Shown here: positions 1 through 8,682 of the stretch, in pieces
Position numbering within the stretch: the stretch's first letter is position 1
Layout of the letters: the number at the start of each line of letters is the position of its first letter
Assembly: GCA_041624435.1 (NCBI GenBank)
Contig: JBFJVB010000013.1
Coordinates: 1 to 41,496 of the forward strand
Origin: Oceanococcus sp041624435
GTDB lineage: Bacteria > Pseudomonadota > Gammaproteobacteria > Nevskiales > Oceanococcaceae
Reading direction: 5' to 3'
DNA: 41,496 nt
Program-made: the position numbers and the translations under genes
Notes under the pieces: generated by a model
What the model saw: only the letters and a program-made list of their open reading frames with translations
What the model was told of the DNA's origin: nothing
Databases searched by the model: none

Positions 1-32
1 CGTAGAACAATCAGAACTCGTGGGAGACAACC

Positions 33-2177
33 ATGAAGATGTACAGCACTATGGCAGCCTGCGTGCTGTTGATTGTCTTGAGCGGTTGCAGCCCGGACGA
101 CAGCCGCCGGGTTGATGCCGATTTCGGCCCCAAGCCGCTCTTCGATCCGGTCGTACTTCCAACCAACACCACCGGCCCGATCCTGCCTTTGCCGATCGAC
201 CTGCTGTTTGGCAGCGATCTGGCCAGCGACCAGAATCCGGACAATGACCTTGACGGCACGCTCGCGCCTGCGGGCTCGCTGGCGGCCCTCCCCGGCTGGG
301 GTCTGGCCGACGGCTGGTCCACCAGTGCGGCGCTGTTTTTCAATCTGCAGGGCCCGGTGGACGTGGAGCAGGCGGCCGATGGCATCCGCATTTTCGACAG
401 CCAGCGTGGCCTGGAACTGATCCCAGGCACCGACTTCAGCGTCACGGCATCCCCGGTATCCCTGGTGAGCCCACGTCTGGTGGTGCACTGGCTCAAACCC
501 CTGAATGAATCGACCCGCTACCTGATCGGACTGACCACCGATCTGCGCAGCCCCAGCGGCGCGCCGGCCCTGCCCAACGAACTGTTCGAACTGCTGCGCA
601 GCCCGACCCGCGTCAGCGAACAGCCCAGCAGCCTGCTGCTGTCGCTGAACCAGTTCGGCCGGACCGATCTGATTCCGGTACTGGAGCGGTTGCAATCCAG
701 CTATTTCGCGCCGGTGATCGGCGGACTGCAACAGCTGTCGCAGCTCGCACCCAACTCACGCGGCGCGGTCGCCGTGGATCAATTGATTCTGGCCTGGTCC
801 TTCACCACCCAGGCCATCACGCCAACGCTCGAGCGTCTCGATACCGCGGCAACCGCCAAACCCCTGCAAGTCTTTCCCAGCGGCTTGAATCTGGGCCAGA
901 TTCTGTCCGGCGACCCGCAAAATCCACTGCCTCTGCCGCCGGGTAGCAATCCCAGTGTCTATGTCGGCGCGTTCACCCTGCCCTACTACCACGCCGCCGG
1001 TGCCGATCAAATCAATACCTCGATCTGGCAGAACGATGGCGCGGTCAATACGGGGCGTACGCATCCCGCTCTGGGCGCCCCTTGCGAAGCCCTGCTGCGC
1101 CCCAGCAGCACCACCTTGTGCTATCCGACTCCGGCGGCCCGCTCCGACCAGACCGTTCCGGTCCTGTTGACCCGACCGGAAGGTACCCCGCCTGCGGCCG
1201 GCTGGCCGGTGGTGGTTTTCCTGCACGGCATCACCGGTAACCGCTCGCAGATGCTCGGCATTGCCGGCAGTCTGGCCGCGGCGGGTCTGGTCGCCATTGC
1301 CATTGACCAGCCCCTGCACGGCCTGCCCCCCGGCCACGGCCTGCGCGTGCCGGGCACCACCGAACGCACCTTTGATGCCGACCTGGACCAGGACGGCACG
1401 GTCGATGCCTCCGGCAGCTATTTCATCAATCTGTCCAGCCCGATCACTTCACGTGACAATCTGCGCCAGTCGGTCATCGATCAGATCCATCTGGTCCGCT
1501 CCCTGGTGAATGTGCGACTGGGCAGCAATGCCAGTGAATCCATCGACACCTCACGAATCCACTTCCTGGGGCACTCCCTGGGCGGGATCGTCGGCGGCAC
1601 CCTGCTGGGCGTCCATGGTGACATCCAGGCGGCCACGCTGGCCATGCCCGGAGGCGGCATCACCAAGTTACTCGATGCGTCGGCCACCTTTGGGCCGGTC
1701 ATTTCGGCAGGCCTGGAAGCCGCGGCGGGTATTGCCAAGGGCACGGACAGTTACGAAATCTTCCTGCGCTTCGCCCAACTGGCCGTGGATCCCGGTGACC
1801 CGATCAATTGGGCCAGCCGCGCCGCTCAAAACCGTGCGGTGCACATGATTGAAGTCCTGGGTGACAGCGTGGTACCCAATGTCGCCACGGACACGATGCA
1901 GGTGATCATCCCCGGCCTGCTTTCAGGCACCGAACCGCTGGCGCGAGTCATGGGTTTGAACGCCACCCTGGTCAGCCCGCCGCTCAGCAGCCCGCAGATC
2001 TTGAGCGGCAGTCAGCTGATTCAGTTTGACGGCGGCAATCACGGCAGTGTTCTGGCGCCCAGTACCGCCGATCCAACTGCCGATGCCGTGTTCGTCGAAA
2101 TGCAGCGCCAGGTGGCCAGTTTCCTGGCCAGCAACGGCGCCTGCCTGCCCCTGGGCACCACCTGCCCGCAACCCTGA
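33..2177 (+). CDS. VolA/Pla-1-like extracellular lipase lipoprotein
   Basis: A predicted surface lipoprotein of 714 residues with an alpha/beta-hydrolase domain. The N-terminus is a lipoprotein signal with lipobox VLSGC (acylated Cys19). The C-terminal half carries the oxyanion-hole type motif FLHGITGNR and the nucleophile elbow GHSLGG (Ser about 515), and a late GGNHGS that could supply the catalytic His. Length and organisation match the Pla-1/cef and VolA family of bacterial lipases, which cleave phospholipids or lysophospholipids outside the cell; the substrate here is inferred. The start is supported by GGGAG about 7 bases upstream of the ATG. Only 10 bases separate it from the DUF1302 gene, so the two are probably co-transcribed and may release and import fatty acids together. 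The family call is firm; the exact specificity is not. Confidence 0.85.
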   Translation: MKMYSTMAACVLLIVLSGCSPDDSRRVDADFGPKPLFDPVVLPTNTTGPILPLPIDLLFGSDLASDQNPDNDLDGTLAPAGSLAALPGWGLADGWSTSAALFFNLQGPVDVEQAADGIRIFDSQRGLELIPGTDFSVTASPVSLVSPRLVVHWLKPLNESTRYLIGLTTDLRSPSGAPALPNELFELLRSPTRVSEQPSSLLLSLNQFGRTDLIPVLERLQSSYFAPVIGGLQQLSQLAPNSRGAVAVDQLILAWSFTTQAITPTLERLDTAATAKPLQVFPSGLNLGQILSGDPQNPLPLPPGSNPSVYVGAFTLPYYHAAGADQINTSIWQNDGAVNTGRTHPALGAPCEALLRPSSTTLCYPTPAARSDQTVPVLLTRPEGTPPAAGWPVVVFLHGITGNRSQMLGIAGSLAAAGLVAIAIDQPLHGLPPGHGLRVPGTTERTFDADLDQDGTVDASGSYFINLSSPITSRDNLRQSVIDQIHLVRSLVNVRLGSNASESIDTSRIHFLGHSLGGIVGGTLLGVHGDIQAATLAMPGGGITKLLDASATFGPVISAGLEAAAGIAKGTDSYEIFLRFAQLAVDPGDPINWASRAAQNRAVHMIEVLGDSVVPNVATDTMQVIIPGLLSGTEPLARVMGLNATLVSPPLSSPQILSGSQLIQFDGGNHGSVLAPSTADPTADAVFVEMQRQVASFLASNGACLPLGTTCPQP

Positions 2178-2187
2178 GGAATCCATC

Positions 2188-4011
2188 ATGCGCAACCAAC
2201 AATTTGCAAACGCATTGGCGGGCCTCGGCTTGGCGGCTGCCAGCATCGGCCCGGTCCAGGCCACCAGCTTCGAATTCGGCTCCCTGTACGGTCAGATTGA
2301 CAGCCTGTTCTCGATCGGTGCGGCGGTCCGTCTCGAAGACCAGGACCCGACCCTGATCGGCCGCGCCAATCAAACCGCCGATGGTCGTAGCGGCCTGGCC
2401 TATTCAACCAACGGCGACGACGGCAATCTGGCTTTCGACAAGGGCGATCTGATCGCCGGCGGGGCGAAGATCACCTCGAAATTGGGCCTGAACTGGGGTG
2501 ATTTCGGCGCTCAGTTCAGTGGCAGCTATATCTTTGATGCGGTACTCAACGATCAGGATTTCTTTGACGCCGCTGACTATGCCGGCCCACCGACCCGTGG
2601 CCGTGGACCGGCGGATCTCGAACGTCGCCGGGCGCGCTTGCAGGAACGCCTGGGCAATGACGCCGACCTGCTGGAAGGCTTTGTCTTCGGCAACCTGCAA
2701 GTCGGCAGCCGCTATATCAATTTCCGCATTGGCCATCAGGTGCTCAACTGGGGTGAATCGACACTGATCCTCAATGGCATCAACAGCATCGTGGCCGCAG
2801 ACGCCTCGCAACTGCGCGTCCCCGGGGTTGATCTTTCGGAGGTGTTCATTCCGGCCGGCATGGCCGTGATCACCATGGACCTGACCGACAACCTGTCGTT
2901 GGAAGGCTACTACCAGTATGACTGGGTGCCGACCCAACCCGACCCGGCCGGCTCTTTCTTCAGCACCAATGATTTCGCCACCTACGGCGGCGAAACTGCC
3001 GAGGTGGGCTTTGGCCGCTGCCCCGAACTCAGCGCACCCGGAACCTGTCCCGCCGCCGCGGGAGGCTCCTACATCCCTCGCCAGGCCGACCGCCTGCCGA
3101 AACAGGGCGACCAGGGTGGGGTTTCGATACGGGGTTATTTCGAGTCCCTGGGTGGCGCGGACATCGCGCTGTACTTCGCCAACTATCATTCGCGCTTACC
3201 GGTCATCAGCGGTACAGCCGCCCCCTTTGGTTTTGAAGGCGTCGCACCGACCGGTGGCTATTTCGTCGAGTATCCCGAGGACATCAAGCTCTACGGCCTC
3301 AGCTTCAACACCTCCTTGCCGTTTGGCGGGCTTGCCCTGCAAGGGGAATACAGCCTGAAACAGGATCAACCCCTGCAGCTTGAAGACATCGAAGTCCTGC
3401 TTGCCGGCTTGCGCACCCCGCTGCCGGCGCAGATTGGCCCGTTCCGCCCCGGTGAAGAGATTCAGGGCTGGCGGCGCCACGATGTCAGCCAGTGGGATCT
3501 GTCCACCACCAAGATTCTCGGCCCGTCAGCCGCCTTCGGCTATGATCAGGCTTTGCTGCTGTTCGAAGTCGCGGCCAGCCAGATTCACGACTTTCCCGAG
3601 CAAAGCGAACTGCTCTACGAGGGCCCGGGCACCTACCTGTCAGCCAATCCGGTCGTCGCCGCCGCCCTGGGACTGACCGATGCCAACGGCCGACCGCTGA
3701 CCCAGAACGGCGGCTATGCCGAAGCGTTTTCCTGGGGCTATCGTCTGGCCAGTCGCCTGACCTACAACAATGTGCTGGATCGCTTCACCCTGGAACCCAG
3801 CCTGGTCTTCGCGCATGATGTGAATGGCACCTCCGCCACCCCAATTCTGAATTTTGTTCAGGGTCGCAAGGAACTGCGGCTTGCGCTGGGCGCAACCTAT
3901 CAGCAGGTGTGGACTGTGCAGCTGAACTACTCACGCTACTGGGGCGGCGGCAGCTTCAATCTGATCAGCGACCGCGACAATCTGGGCTTGAATCTGTCCT
4001 ACAGCTTCTGA
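2188..4011 (+). CDS. DUF1302 family outer-membrane protein
   Basis: A 607-residue protein with a cleavable signal (MRNQQFANALAGLG..., cleavage probably after VQA near residue 25), followed by a long strand-rich sequence full of alternating aromatic and polar residues and ending in LSYSF, the C-terminal aromatic typical of BAM-inserted barrels. It matches the DUF1302 family, thought to be outer-membrane porin-like proteins often found near lipid, steroid or alkane catabolism genes. Motifs seen include NWGESTLILNGIN and the early FGSLYGQIDSLFSIGAAVR. The reading frame is open further upstream into the lipase gene, but the ATG at 2188 with GAGGAA a few bases before it gives the signal peptide and is the clear start. 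It follows the lipase by 10 bases. Substrate unknown; uptake of lipid products is an inference. Confidence 0.85.
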   Translation: MRNQQFANALAGLGLAAASIGPVQATSFEFGSLYGQIDSLFSIGAAVRLEDQDPTLIGRANQTADGRSGLAYSTNGDDGNLAFDKGDLIAGGAKITSKLGLNWGDFGAQFSGSYIFDAVLNDQDFFDAADYAGPPTRGRGPADLERRRARLQERLGNDADLLEGFVFGNLQVGSRYINFRIGHQVLNWGESTLILNGINSIVAADASQLRVPGVDLSEVFIPAGMAVITMDLTDNLSLEGYYQYDWVPTQPDPAGSFFSTNDFATYGGETAEVGFGRCPELSAPGTCPAAAGGSYIPRQADRLPKQGDQGGVSIRGYFESLGGADIALYFANYHSRLPVISGTAAPFGFEGVAPTGGYFVEYPEDIKLYGLSFNTSLPFGGLALQGEYSLKQDQPLQLEDIEVLLAGLRTPLPAQIGPFRPGEEIQGWRRHDVSQWDLSTTKILGPSAAFGYDQALLLFEVAASQIHDFPEQSELLYEGPGTYLSANPVVAAALGLTDANGRPLTQNGGYAEAFSWGYRLASRLTYNNVLDRFTLEPSLVFAHDVNGTSATPILNFVQGRKELRLALGATYQQVWTVQLNYSRYWGGGSFNLISDRDNLGLNLSYSF

Positions 4012-4026
4012 GCTGGCGGATCGTGG

Positions 4027-4049
4027 GCGGCCGGTCTGTGACCGGCCGC
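4027..4049. other. GC-rich perfect hairpin between convergent genes
   Basis: A perfect 10-bp inverted repeat (GCGGCCGGTC, loop TGT, GACCGGCCGC) lies in the 42-base gap between the tail-to-tail DUF1302 and manC genes. Neither strand has a T-run after the stem, so it is not a canonical intrinsic terminator. It could still act as a bidirectional transcript end or 3' stabiliser. Confidence 0.5.
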
Positions 4050-4053
4050 GTGT

Positions 4054-5472
4054 TCATGCCTTGCCTCGCCCGTACACGTCCTCGAATCTGACGATATCGT
4101 CCTCACCCAGGTAGGAGCCGGTCTGCACTTCGATCAGCTCCAGCGGAATGCTGCCAGGATTCTCCAGTCGGTGGGTCTTGCCCAGCGGGATATAGGTGGA
4201 TTCGTCCTCTCCGAGCAGAAAGGTTTCATCACCACAGGTCACCTTGGCGGTGCCTTTGACCACGATCCAGTGTTCGGCGCGGTGATGGTGCATCTGCAAT
4301 GAGAGTTTCTCACCGGGCTTGACGATGATCCGCTTGACCTGGTGACGCACGCCTTCGTCCACACCTTCGTAGGACCCCCAGGGCCGATAGACCTGCGGAT
4401 GCTGACTGGCTTCGTCGCGGCCATCACGTTCCAGACGCTTGACGATGCTTTTCACTTCCTGAACCTGCTCCGCGTCGCTGACCAGAATGGCGTCCTTGGT
4501 TTCGATGATGATCAGATCACGCGTACCGATGGCGGTCACGAGCCGGCTCTGCGCCCGCACACAGGTGTTGCTGGCGTTATGCAGCAGCACATCGCCCTGG
4601 GTCACATTGCCCTGGGCATCGGCCAGACCCAGGGTCTGCATGTAATTCCAGGAACCGACATCATTCCAGCCGCAGGACAGCGGCACCACGGCAGCATCCG
4701 TAGCCTTCTCCATCACCGCGTAATCGATCGAATCTTCGGGACAGGCGGCAAACGCGTCCGCATCCAGGCGCAGGAACTGCCCGTCCTCAACCGCCTCAGC
4801 GTGGGCCCGTTCGCAGGCCTCGAGAATTTTCGGCGCATGCCGGGCCAGCTGGTCCAGCAGGGTCTGGGCACGAAACACGAACATGCCCCCGTTCCAGAAG
4901 TAATCTCCGGAGGCTACATACTCCACCGCGGTGGCCAGATCGGGCTTCTCGACGAAGCGCTCCAGCGCGAACACTCCGGCCGCAGTCTCGGCGCCGACCT
5001 TGATGTAGCCATAGCCCGTTTCCGGCCGTTCCGCCTCAATCCCGAAGGTCACCATCACGCCCGGCTGCGCCGCGGCGACAGCCACCTCCAGGGCGCGCGA
5101 AAAGGCATCCACATCGGCAATCACATGGTCGGCGGGGCACAGCATCATCAGCGTATCCGGACCATGCGCCCGCGCCACCTCCAGGGCCGCCACGGCTGCG
5201 GCCGGTGCGGTGTTGCGGCCTTGAGGCTCCAGGATGATCCGCGCCCGGTCCTGGCCGACCTGGCGCATGTGTTCGGCCACGATGAATCGGTGAGCCTCGC
5301 CCCCGACCGCCAGCATCGGCCCGATATCGGGTGCAGCAGCCAAGCGCAAAACCGTGTTTTCCAGCAGCGAATGCGCATCCGTTAAGCGTAAAAATTGCTT
5401 GGGATGCAACTTTCGTGACAAGGGCCACAAGCGCGTGCCGGAACCACCGGTCAAGAGTACGGGGATCAACAT
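4054..5472 (-). CDS. manC: mannose-1-phosphate guanylyltransferase / mannose-6-phosphate isomerase
   Basis: Bifunctional type II PMI/GMP enzyme (the ManC/AlgA/XanB/CpsB group), 472 residues. It makes mannose-6-phosphate from fructose-6-phosphate and GDP-mannose from mannose-1-phosphate for polysaccharide synthesis in the cytoplasm. The N-terminal nucleotidyltransferase domain opens with the pyrophosphorylase signature GGSGTRLWPLSR (residues 9-20) and has FVEKPD and WNDVGSW further on. The C-terminal isomerase is a cupin with the metal-binding stretch QMHHHRAEHWIVVKG. The ATG at 5472 starts directly before the nucleotide-binding motif and gives the usual family length; a further upstream in-frame ATG at 5559 would add 29 unrelated residues. 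It stands alone here: no phosphomannomutase or glycosyltransferase is adjacent. Divergent from nrdA with a 281-base shared upstream region. Confidence 0.95.
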   Translation of the reverse strand: MLIPVLLTGGSGTRLWPLSRKLHPKQFLRLTDAHSLLENTVLRLAAAPDIGPMLAVGGEAHRFIVAEHMRQVGQDRARIILEPQGRNTAPAAAVAALEVARAHGPDTLMMLCPADHVIADVDAFSRALEVAVAAAQPGVMVTFGIEAERPETGYGYIKVGAETAAGVFALERFVEKPDLATAVEYVASGDYFWNGGMFVFRAQTLLDQLARHAPKILEACERAHAEAVEDGQFLRLDADAFAACPEDSIDYAVMEKATDAAVVPLSCGWNDVGSWNYMQTLGLADAQGNVTQGDVLLHNASNTCVRAQSRLVTAIGTRDLIIIETKDAILVSDAEQVQEVKSIVKRLERDGRDEASQHPQVYRPWGSYEGVDEGVRHQVKRIIVKPGEKLSLQMHHHRAEHWIVVKGTAKVTCGDETFLLGEDESTYIPLGKTHRLENPGSIPLELIEVQTGSYLGEDDIVRFEDVYGRGKA

Positions 5473-5596
5473 TTTCAGGGATTTTTCGCAGTCATTCAGG
5501 GGCGAATAGTAGCCTTGAACCGGCCGCTTTGACCAATGCGATCTAAACCCTTGTTGCATCGCCGGTTTTCCGAGTTATCGGGGACTTTTACCGGAC

Positions 5597-5605
5597 TTAT
5601 CCACA
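5597..5605 (+). promoter_or_regulatory. DnaA box (TTATCCACA)
   Basis: Perfect match to the consensus high-affinity DnaA box, TTATCCACA. It lies about 35 bp upstream of the -35 element of the nrdAB promoter. In E. coli, DnaA boxes upstream of nrdAB couple dNTP synthesis to replication initiation, so the placement is meaningful. I see only this one perfect copy, so a replication origin is not suggested. Confidence 0.7.
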
Positions 5606-5624
5606 GTTCATCCAGAACTTGTGA

Positions 5625-5640
5625 ACACAATATGTTGGGT
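5625..5640 (+). promoter_or_regulatory. NrdR box 1
   Basis: ACACAATATGTTGGGT matches the NrdR palindrome (ACAC-WATATATW-GTGT type) except near its right end. It sits immediately upstream of the -35 element of the nrdAB promoter. Its start is 32 bp (three helical turns) before that of box 2, the phasing known for NrdR repressor sites. Confidence 0.8.
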
Positions 5641-5668
5641 TGACGCACCCGCTCACACCCACTATATA
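5640..5668 (+). promoter_or_regulatory. nrdAB sigma-70 promoter
   Basis: TTGACG (5640-5645) and TATATA (5663-5668) are separated by 17 bp, a near-consensus sigma-70 promoter. The -10 lies inside NrdR box 2 and the -35 begins at the last base of box 1, so bound NrdR should block RNA polymerase. Transcription would start near 5675, leaving a leader of about 80 nt that contains a short hairpin (CGGGAAATCCCG, 5681-5692) before the GGGGAGGA ribosome-binding site of nrdA. Confidence 0.75.
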
Positions 5669-5672
5669 GTGT
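5657..5672 (+). promoter_or_regulatory. NrdR box 2, overlapping the -10
   Basis: ACCCACTATATAGTGT agrees with the NrdR consensus at about 14 of 16 positions. It covers the -10 hexamer of the nrdAB promoter. A 16-bp gap separates it from box 1, the usual tandem NrdR arrangement. No nrdR gene is in this window, so the repressor must be encoded elsewhere. Confidence 0.85.
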
Positions 5673-5753
5673 CCCTGGCCCGGGAAATCCCGAGCCGGAG
5701 GCAATTTATCTGGCACGGGAATACTCGTGCGCTCGGGGAGGAAAGACAATCCA

Positions 5754-8663
5754 ATGGAAGCTCAAATCAGTGACGTACAAGACCGGCCCAAGACGCCGGC
5801 TGCGCCGGAAAATCTCAAGTCTGTCGATGTGAGCGCCACGCTGCCGGGCGGATTCAAGGTCATTCGGCGAAACGGCAAGGTCACGCCATTCACCGCCAGC
5901 AAAATCCAGGTTGCGCTGACCAAGGCCTTCCTGGCCGTCGAAGGCGGCAGCGCCGCCGAATCCGGCCGGGTTCATGACACGGTCAGACTGCTCACCGATC
6001 AGGTGTGTGAAAAGGTCACCCGCAACCTGCCCGGTGGTGGCACCGTCCACATCGAAGACATCCAGGACCAGGTTGAACTGGCCCTGATGCGCAATGGCGA
6101 GCAGAAAGTCGCTCGCGCCTATGTTCTATATCGCGAAGACCAGGCCCGCAAACGCGCTTTAAAGGCCGCCGAGAGCCCGGCCGCACCGGACAAGTCGGCT
6201 CTGCAGGTCAAACGCGCCGATGGCAGTTCACAGGCGCTGGATGAAGCGCGACTGCGCCGCCTGATCACCGAATCCTGCGAAGGCATCGAGGATGTGGATG
6301 CCGACCGCGTCATCAACGATACCCTGCGTAATCTGTATGACGGCATCAGCGAAGCCGAACTGGCCCAGGCCCCGACCCTGGCGGCCCGTACCCTGATCGA
6401 GCGCGAACCGAATTACAGCTATGTCTCGGCGCGCCTGCTCCAGGACAAGTTGCGCCATGAAGCACTGGCCAAACTGGGTTTTTCGATCAGCTACGCGACC
6501 CATGCGGAAATGCGTGAACTGTACCCGGAGTACTTCACCGAATACGTCCACAAGGCCGCCGAATACGAACTCCTGGACCCGAAGCTGACCCAGTATGACC
6601 TGGAAAAGCTCGGCAAGGCGCTGGAAGCCGACCGCGACCGGCAATTCAATTTCCTCGGCCTGCAAACCCTGTATGACCGCTACTTCATTCATCACGAAGG
6701 CGTGCGTTTCGAATTGCCGCAGGCGTTCTTCATGCGGGTTGCCATGGGCCTGGCCATCAACGAAGTGGAGCGCGAAGACAAGGCGATCGAATTCTACCGC
6801 CTGCTGTCCTCCTTCGATTTCATGTCCTCCACGCCGACCCTGTTCAATTCCGGCACCCTGCGGCCGCAGTTGTCGAGCTGTTACCTGACCACTATTCCGG
6901 ACGATCTGCACGGCATTTTCGGCGCCATTCATGACAATGCCATGCTGTCCAAGTTTGCCGGCGGCCTGGGCAATGACTGGACCCCGGTCCGGGCCATGGG
7001 CGCCTATATCAAGGGCACCAATGGCTCTTCGCAAGGCGTCGTGCCGTTCATGAAGGTGGCCAATGACACCGCCGTGGCGGTCAACCAGGGCGGCAAGCGC
7101 AAGGGCGCGGTGTGCGGCTATCTGGAGACCTGGCACAAGGACATTGAAGAGTTTGTCGAGCTGCGCAAGAACACCGGCGATGAGCGCCGCCGCACCCACG
7201 ACATGAACACCGCGAACTGGATTCCCGACCTGTTCATGCAGCGGGTCATCGACGACGGCCAGTGGACCCTGTTCTCCCCCGAGGACACCCCGGATCTGCA
7301 CGACCTCACCGGCCGGGCCTTCACGACCCGCTACTGCGAATACGAAGCCAAGTTCGACCGTGGCGAAATCGTCAATGCCAAGCGCATCCCGGCCATTCAA
7401 TTGTGGCGCAAGATGCTCGGCCTGCTGTTCGAAACCGGCCACCCCTGGGTCACCTTCAAGGATCCCTGCAATCTGCGCAGTCCGCAGCAGCATGTTGGCG
7501 TGGTCCATTCATCCAATCTGTGCACCGAAATCACCCTCAACACCTCGGCCAACAAGGAAATTGCGGTGTGCAACCTGGGCTCGGTCAACCTGCCTCAGCA
7601 CATCGAAACCCTGGCCGATGGCAGCACCCGACTCAACCGTGAAAAGCTGGCCAAGACCATCAAGACCGCGATGCGCATGCTGGACAACGTGATCGAGTAC
7701 AACTACTACTCGATCCCGACTGCCCGGGCGTCGAATCTGCGCCACCGTCCGGTCGGCATGGGCCTGATGGGCTTTCAGGACGCGCTGTACAAGCTGCAAT
7801 TGTCGTATGAGTCCGAGGCGGCCATCACCTTCGCGGACGAATCGATGGAAGTCATCAGTTACTACGCCATCCAGGCCTCGACGGATCTGGCCGAAGAACG
7901 CGGCCGCTACAAGAGCTTCAAGGGCAGTCTCTGGGACCAGGGCATCCTGCCCATCGATTCGATCAAACTGCTCAAGGACAGCCGCGAAGCCGGCTCCCTG
8001 GAACAGGATGAATCCCAGACCCTGGACTGGGCGGCCTTGCGCCAGCGGGTCAAGAAGGTTGGGATGCGCAATTCCAACACCATGGCGATCGCCCCGACCG
8101 CCACCATCGCCAACATCACCGGCGTGTCTCAGTCGATTGAGCCGACCTATCAGAACCTGTTCGTCAAATCGAATCTGTCGGGCGAGTTTACGGTTACCAA
8201 CCCGTACCTGGTCGAGGATCTGAAGAAGCGTAAGCTGTGGGACGAAGTCATGGCCCATGACCTGAAGTTCTACGATGGCTCGGTGCAGCAGATCGACCGC
8301 GTACCCGACGATCTCAAGGCCGTCTACAAATGTGCGTTCGAAGTCGATGCACGCTGGCTGGTCGAAGCGGCCAGCCGCCGGCAGAAGTGGCTGGATCAGG
8401 CGCAAAGCCTCAATCTGTACATGCGCGAACCCAGTGGCCGAAAACTGGATGAACTGTATCGCCTGGCCTGGGTACGTGGTCTGAAAACCACCTACTACCT
8501 GCGCACCATGGGGGCTTCCCACGCGGAAAAATCCACCATTACCGACAGCCGGCTGAACAAGGTTCAGAACGGTGGCAGCGCCCCTGCCGTGGCGGCGAAT
8601 CCGGAACCCGCAGCACCGGCAGCGTGCTCGATTCTCGATCCCGATTGCGAAGCCTGCCAATAA
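5754..8663 (+). CDS. nrdA: ribonucleoside-diphosphate reductase class Ia, alpha subunit
   Basis: Catalytic subunit of aerobic class I ribonucleotide reductase, 969 residues, reducing NDPs to dNDPs in the cytoplasm together with NrdB. Two ATP-cone domains are visible at the N-terminus (FKVIRRNGKVTPF near residue 35 and LQVKRADGSSQAL near 155), as in the long Pseudomonas-type NrdA. Active-site residues are present: Cys376 (SSCYL) and Cys606 (AVCNLGS) form the redox pair, NLCTEI supplies thiyl-radical Cys590 with its Asn and Glu, and TYYLRTMGA carries the radical-transfer tyrosines 914-915. The C-terminal tail CSILDPDCEACQ holds the shuttle cysteines. The ATG at 5754 follows GGGGAGGA; a GTG at 5727 is in frame but lies before that site. 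It is followed by nrdB after 19 bases and controlled by NrdR boxes and a DnaA box upstream. Confidence 0.97.
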   Translation: MEAQISDVQDRPKTPAAPENLKSVDVSATLPGGFKVIRRNGKVTPFTASKIQVALTKAFLAVEGGSAAESGRVHDTVRLLTDQVCEKVTRNLPGGGTVHIEDIQDQVELALMRNGEQKVARAYVLYREDQARKRALKAAESPAAPDKSALQVKRADGSSQALDEARLRRLITESCEGIEDVDADRVINDTLRNLYDGISEAELAQAPTLAARTLIEREPNYSYVSARLLQDKLRHEALAKLGFSISYATHAEMRELYPEYFTEYVHKAAEYELLDPKLTQYDLEKLGKALEADRDRQFNFLGLQTLYDRYFIHHEGVRFELPQAFFMRVAMGLAINEVEREDKAIEFYRLLSSFDFMSSTPTLFNSGTLRPQLSSCYLTTIPDDLHGIFGAIHDNAMLSKFAGGLGNDWTPVRAMGAYIKGTNGSSQGVVPFMKVANDTAVAVNQGGKRKGAVCGYLETWHKDIEEFVELRKNTGDERRRTHDMNTANWIPDLFMQRVIDDGQWTLFSPEDTPDLHDLTGRAFTTRYCEYEAKFDRGEIVNAKRIPAIQLWRKMLGLLFETGHPWVTFKDPCNLRSPQQHVGVVHSSNLCTEITLNTSANKEIAVCNLGSVNLPQHIETLADGSTRLNREKLAKTIKTAMRMLDNVIEYNYYSIPTARASNLRHRPVGMGLMGFQDALYKLQLSYESEAAITFADESMEVISYYAIQASTDLAEERGRYKSFKGSLWDQGILPIDSIKLLKDSREAGSLEQDESQTLDWAALRQRVKKVGMRNSNTMAIAPTATIANITGVSQSIEPTYQNLFVKSNLSGEFTVTNPYLVEDLKKRKLWDEVMAHDLKFYDGSVQQIDRVPDDLKAVYKCAFEVDARWLVEAASRRQKWLDQAQSLNLYMREPSGRKLDELYRLAWVRGLKTTYYLRTMGASHAEKSTITDSRLNKVQNGGSAPAVAANPEPAAPAACSILDPDCEACQ

Positions 8664-8682
8664 ATCACGCGAGGAAACCACT

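Noticed and set aside
4027..4049. Intrinsic terminator for DUF1302 or manC
   Set aside because: The stem is perfect but neither strand carries a T-run after it, so I list it only as a hairpin.
4342..5385. A 347-codon plus-strand frame opposite manC, and a 357-codon plus-strand frame at 23295-24368 opposite DUF4105 copy 1
   Set aside because: Both are antisense shadows; the minus-strand products have clear family motifs and these have none.
5597..5605. Replication origin signal
   Set aside because: One perfect DnaA box only, no AT-rich unwinding element and no dnaA, dnaN, gidA or parAB genes nearby; its position suits nrdAB control.
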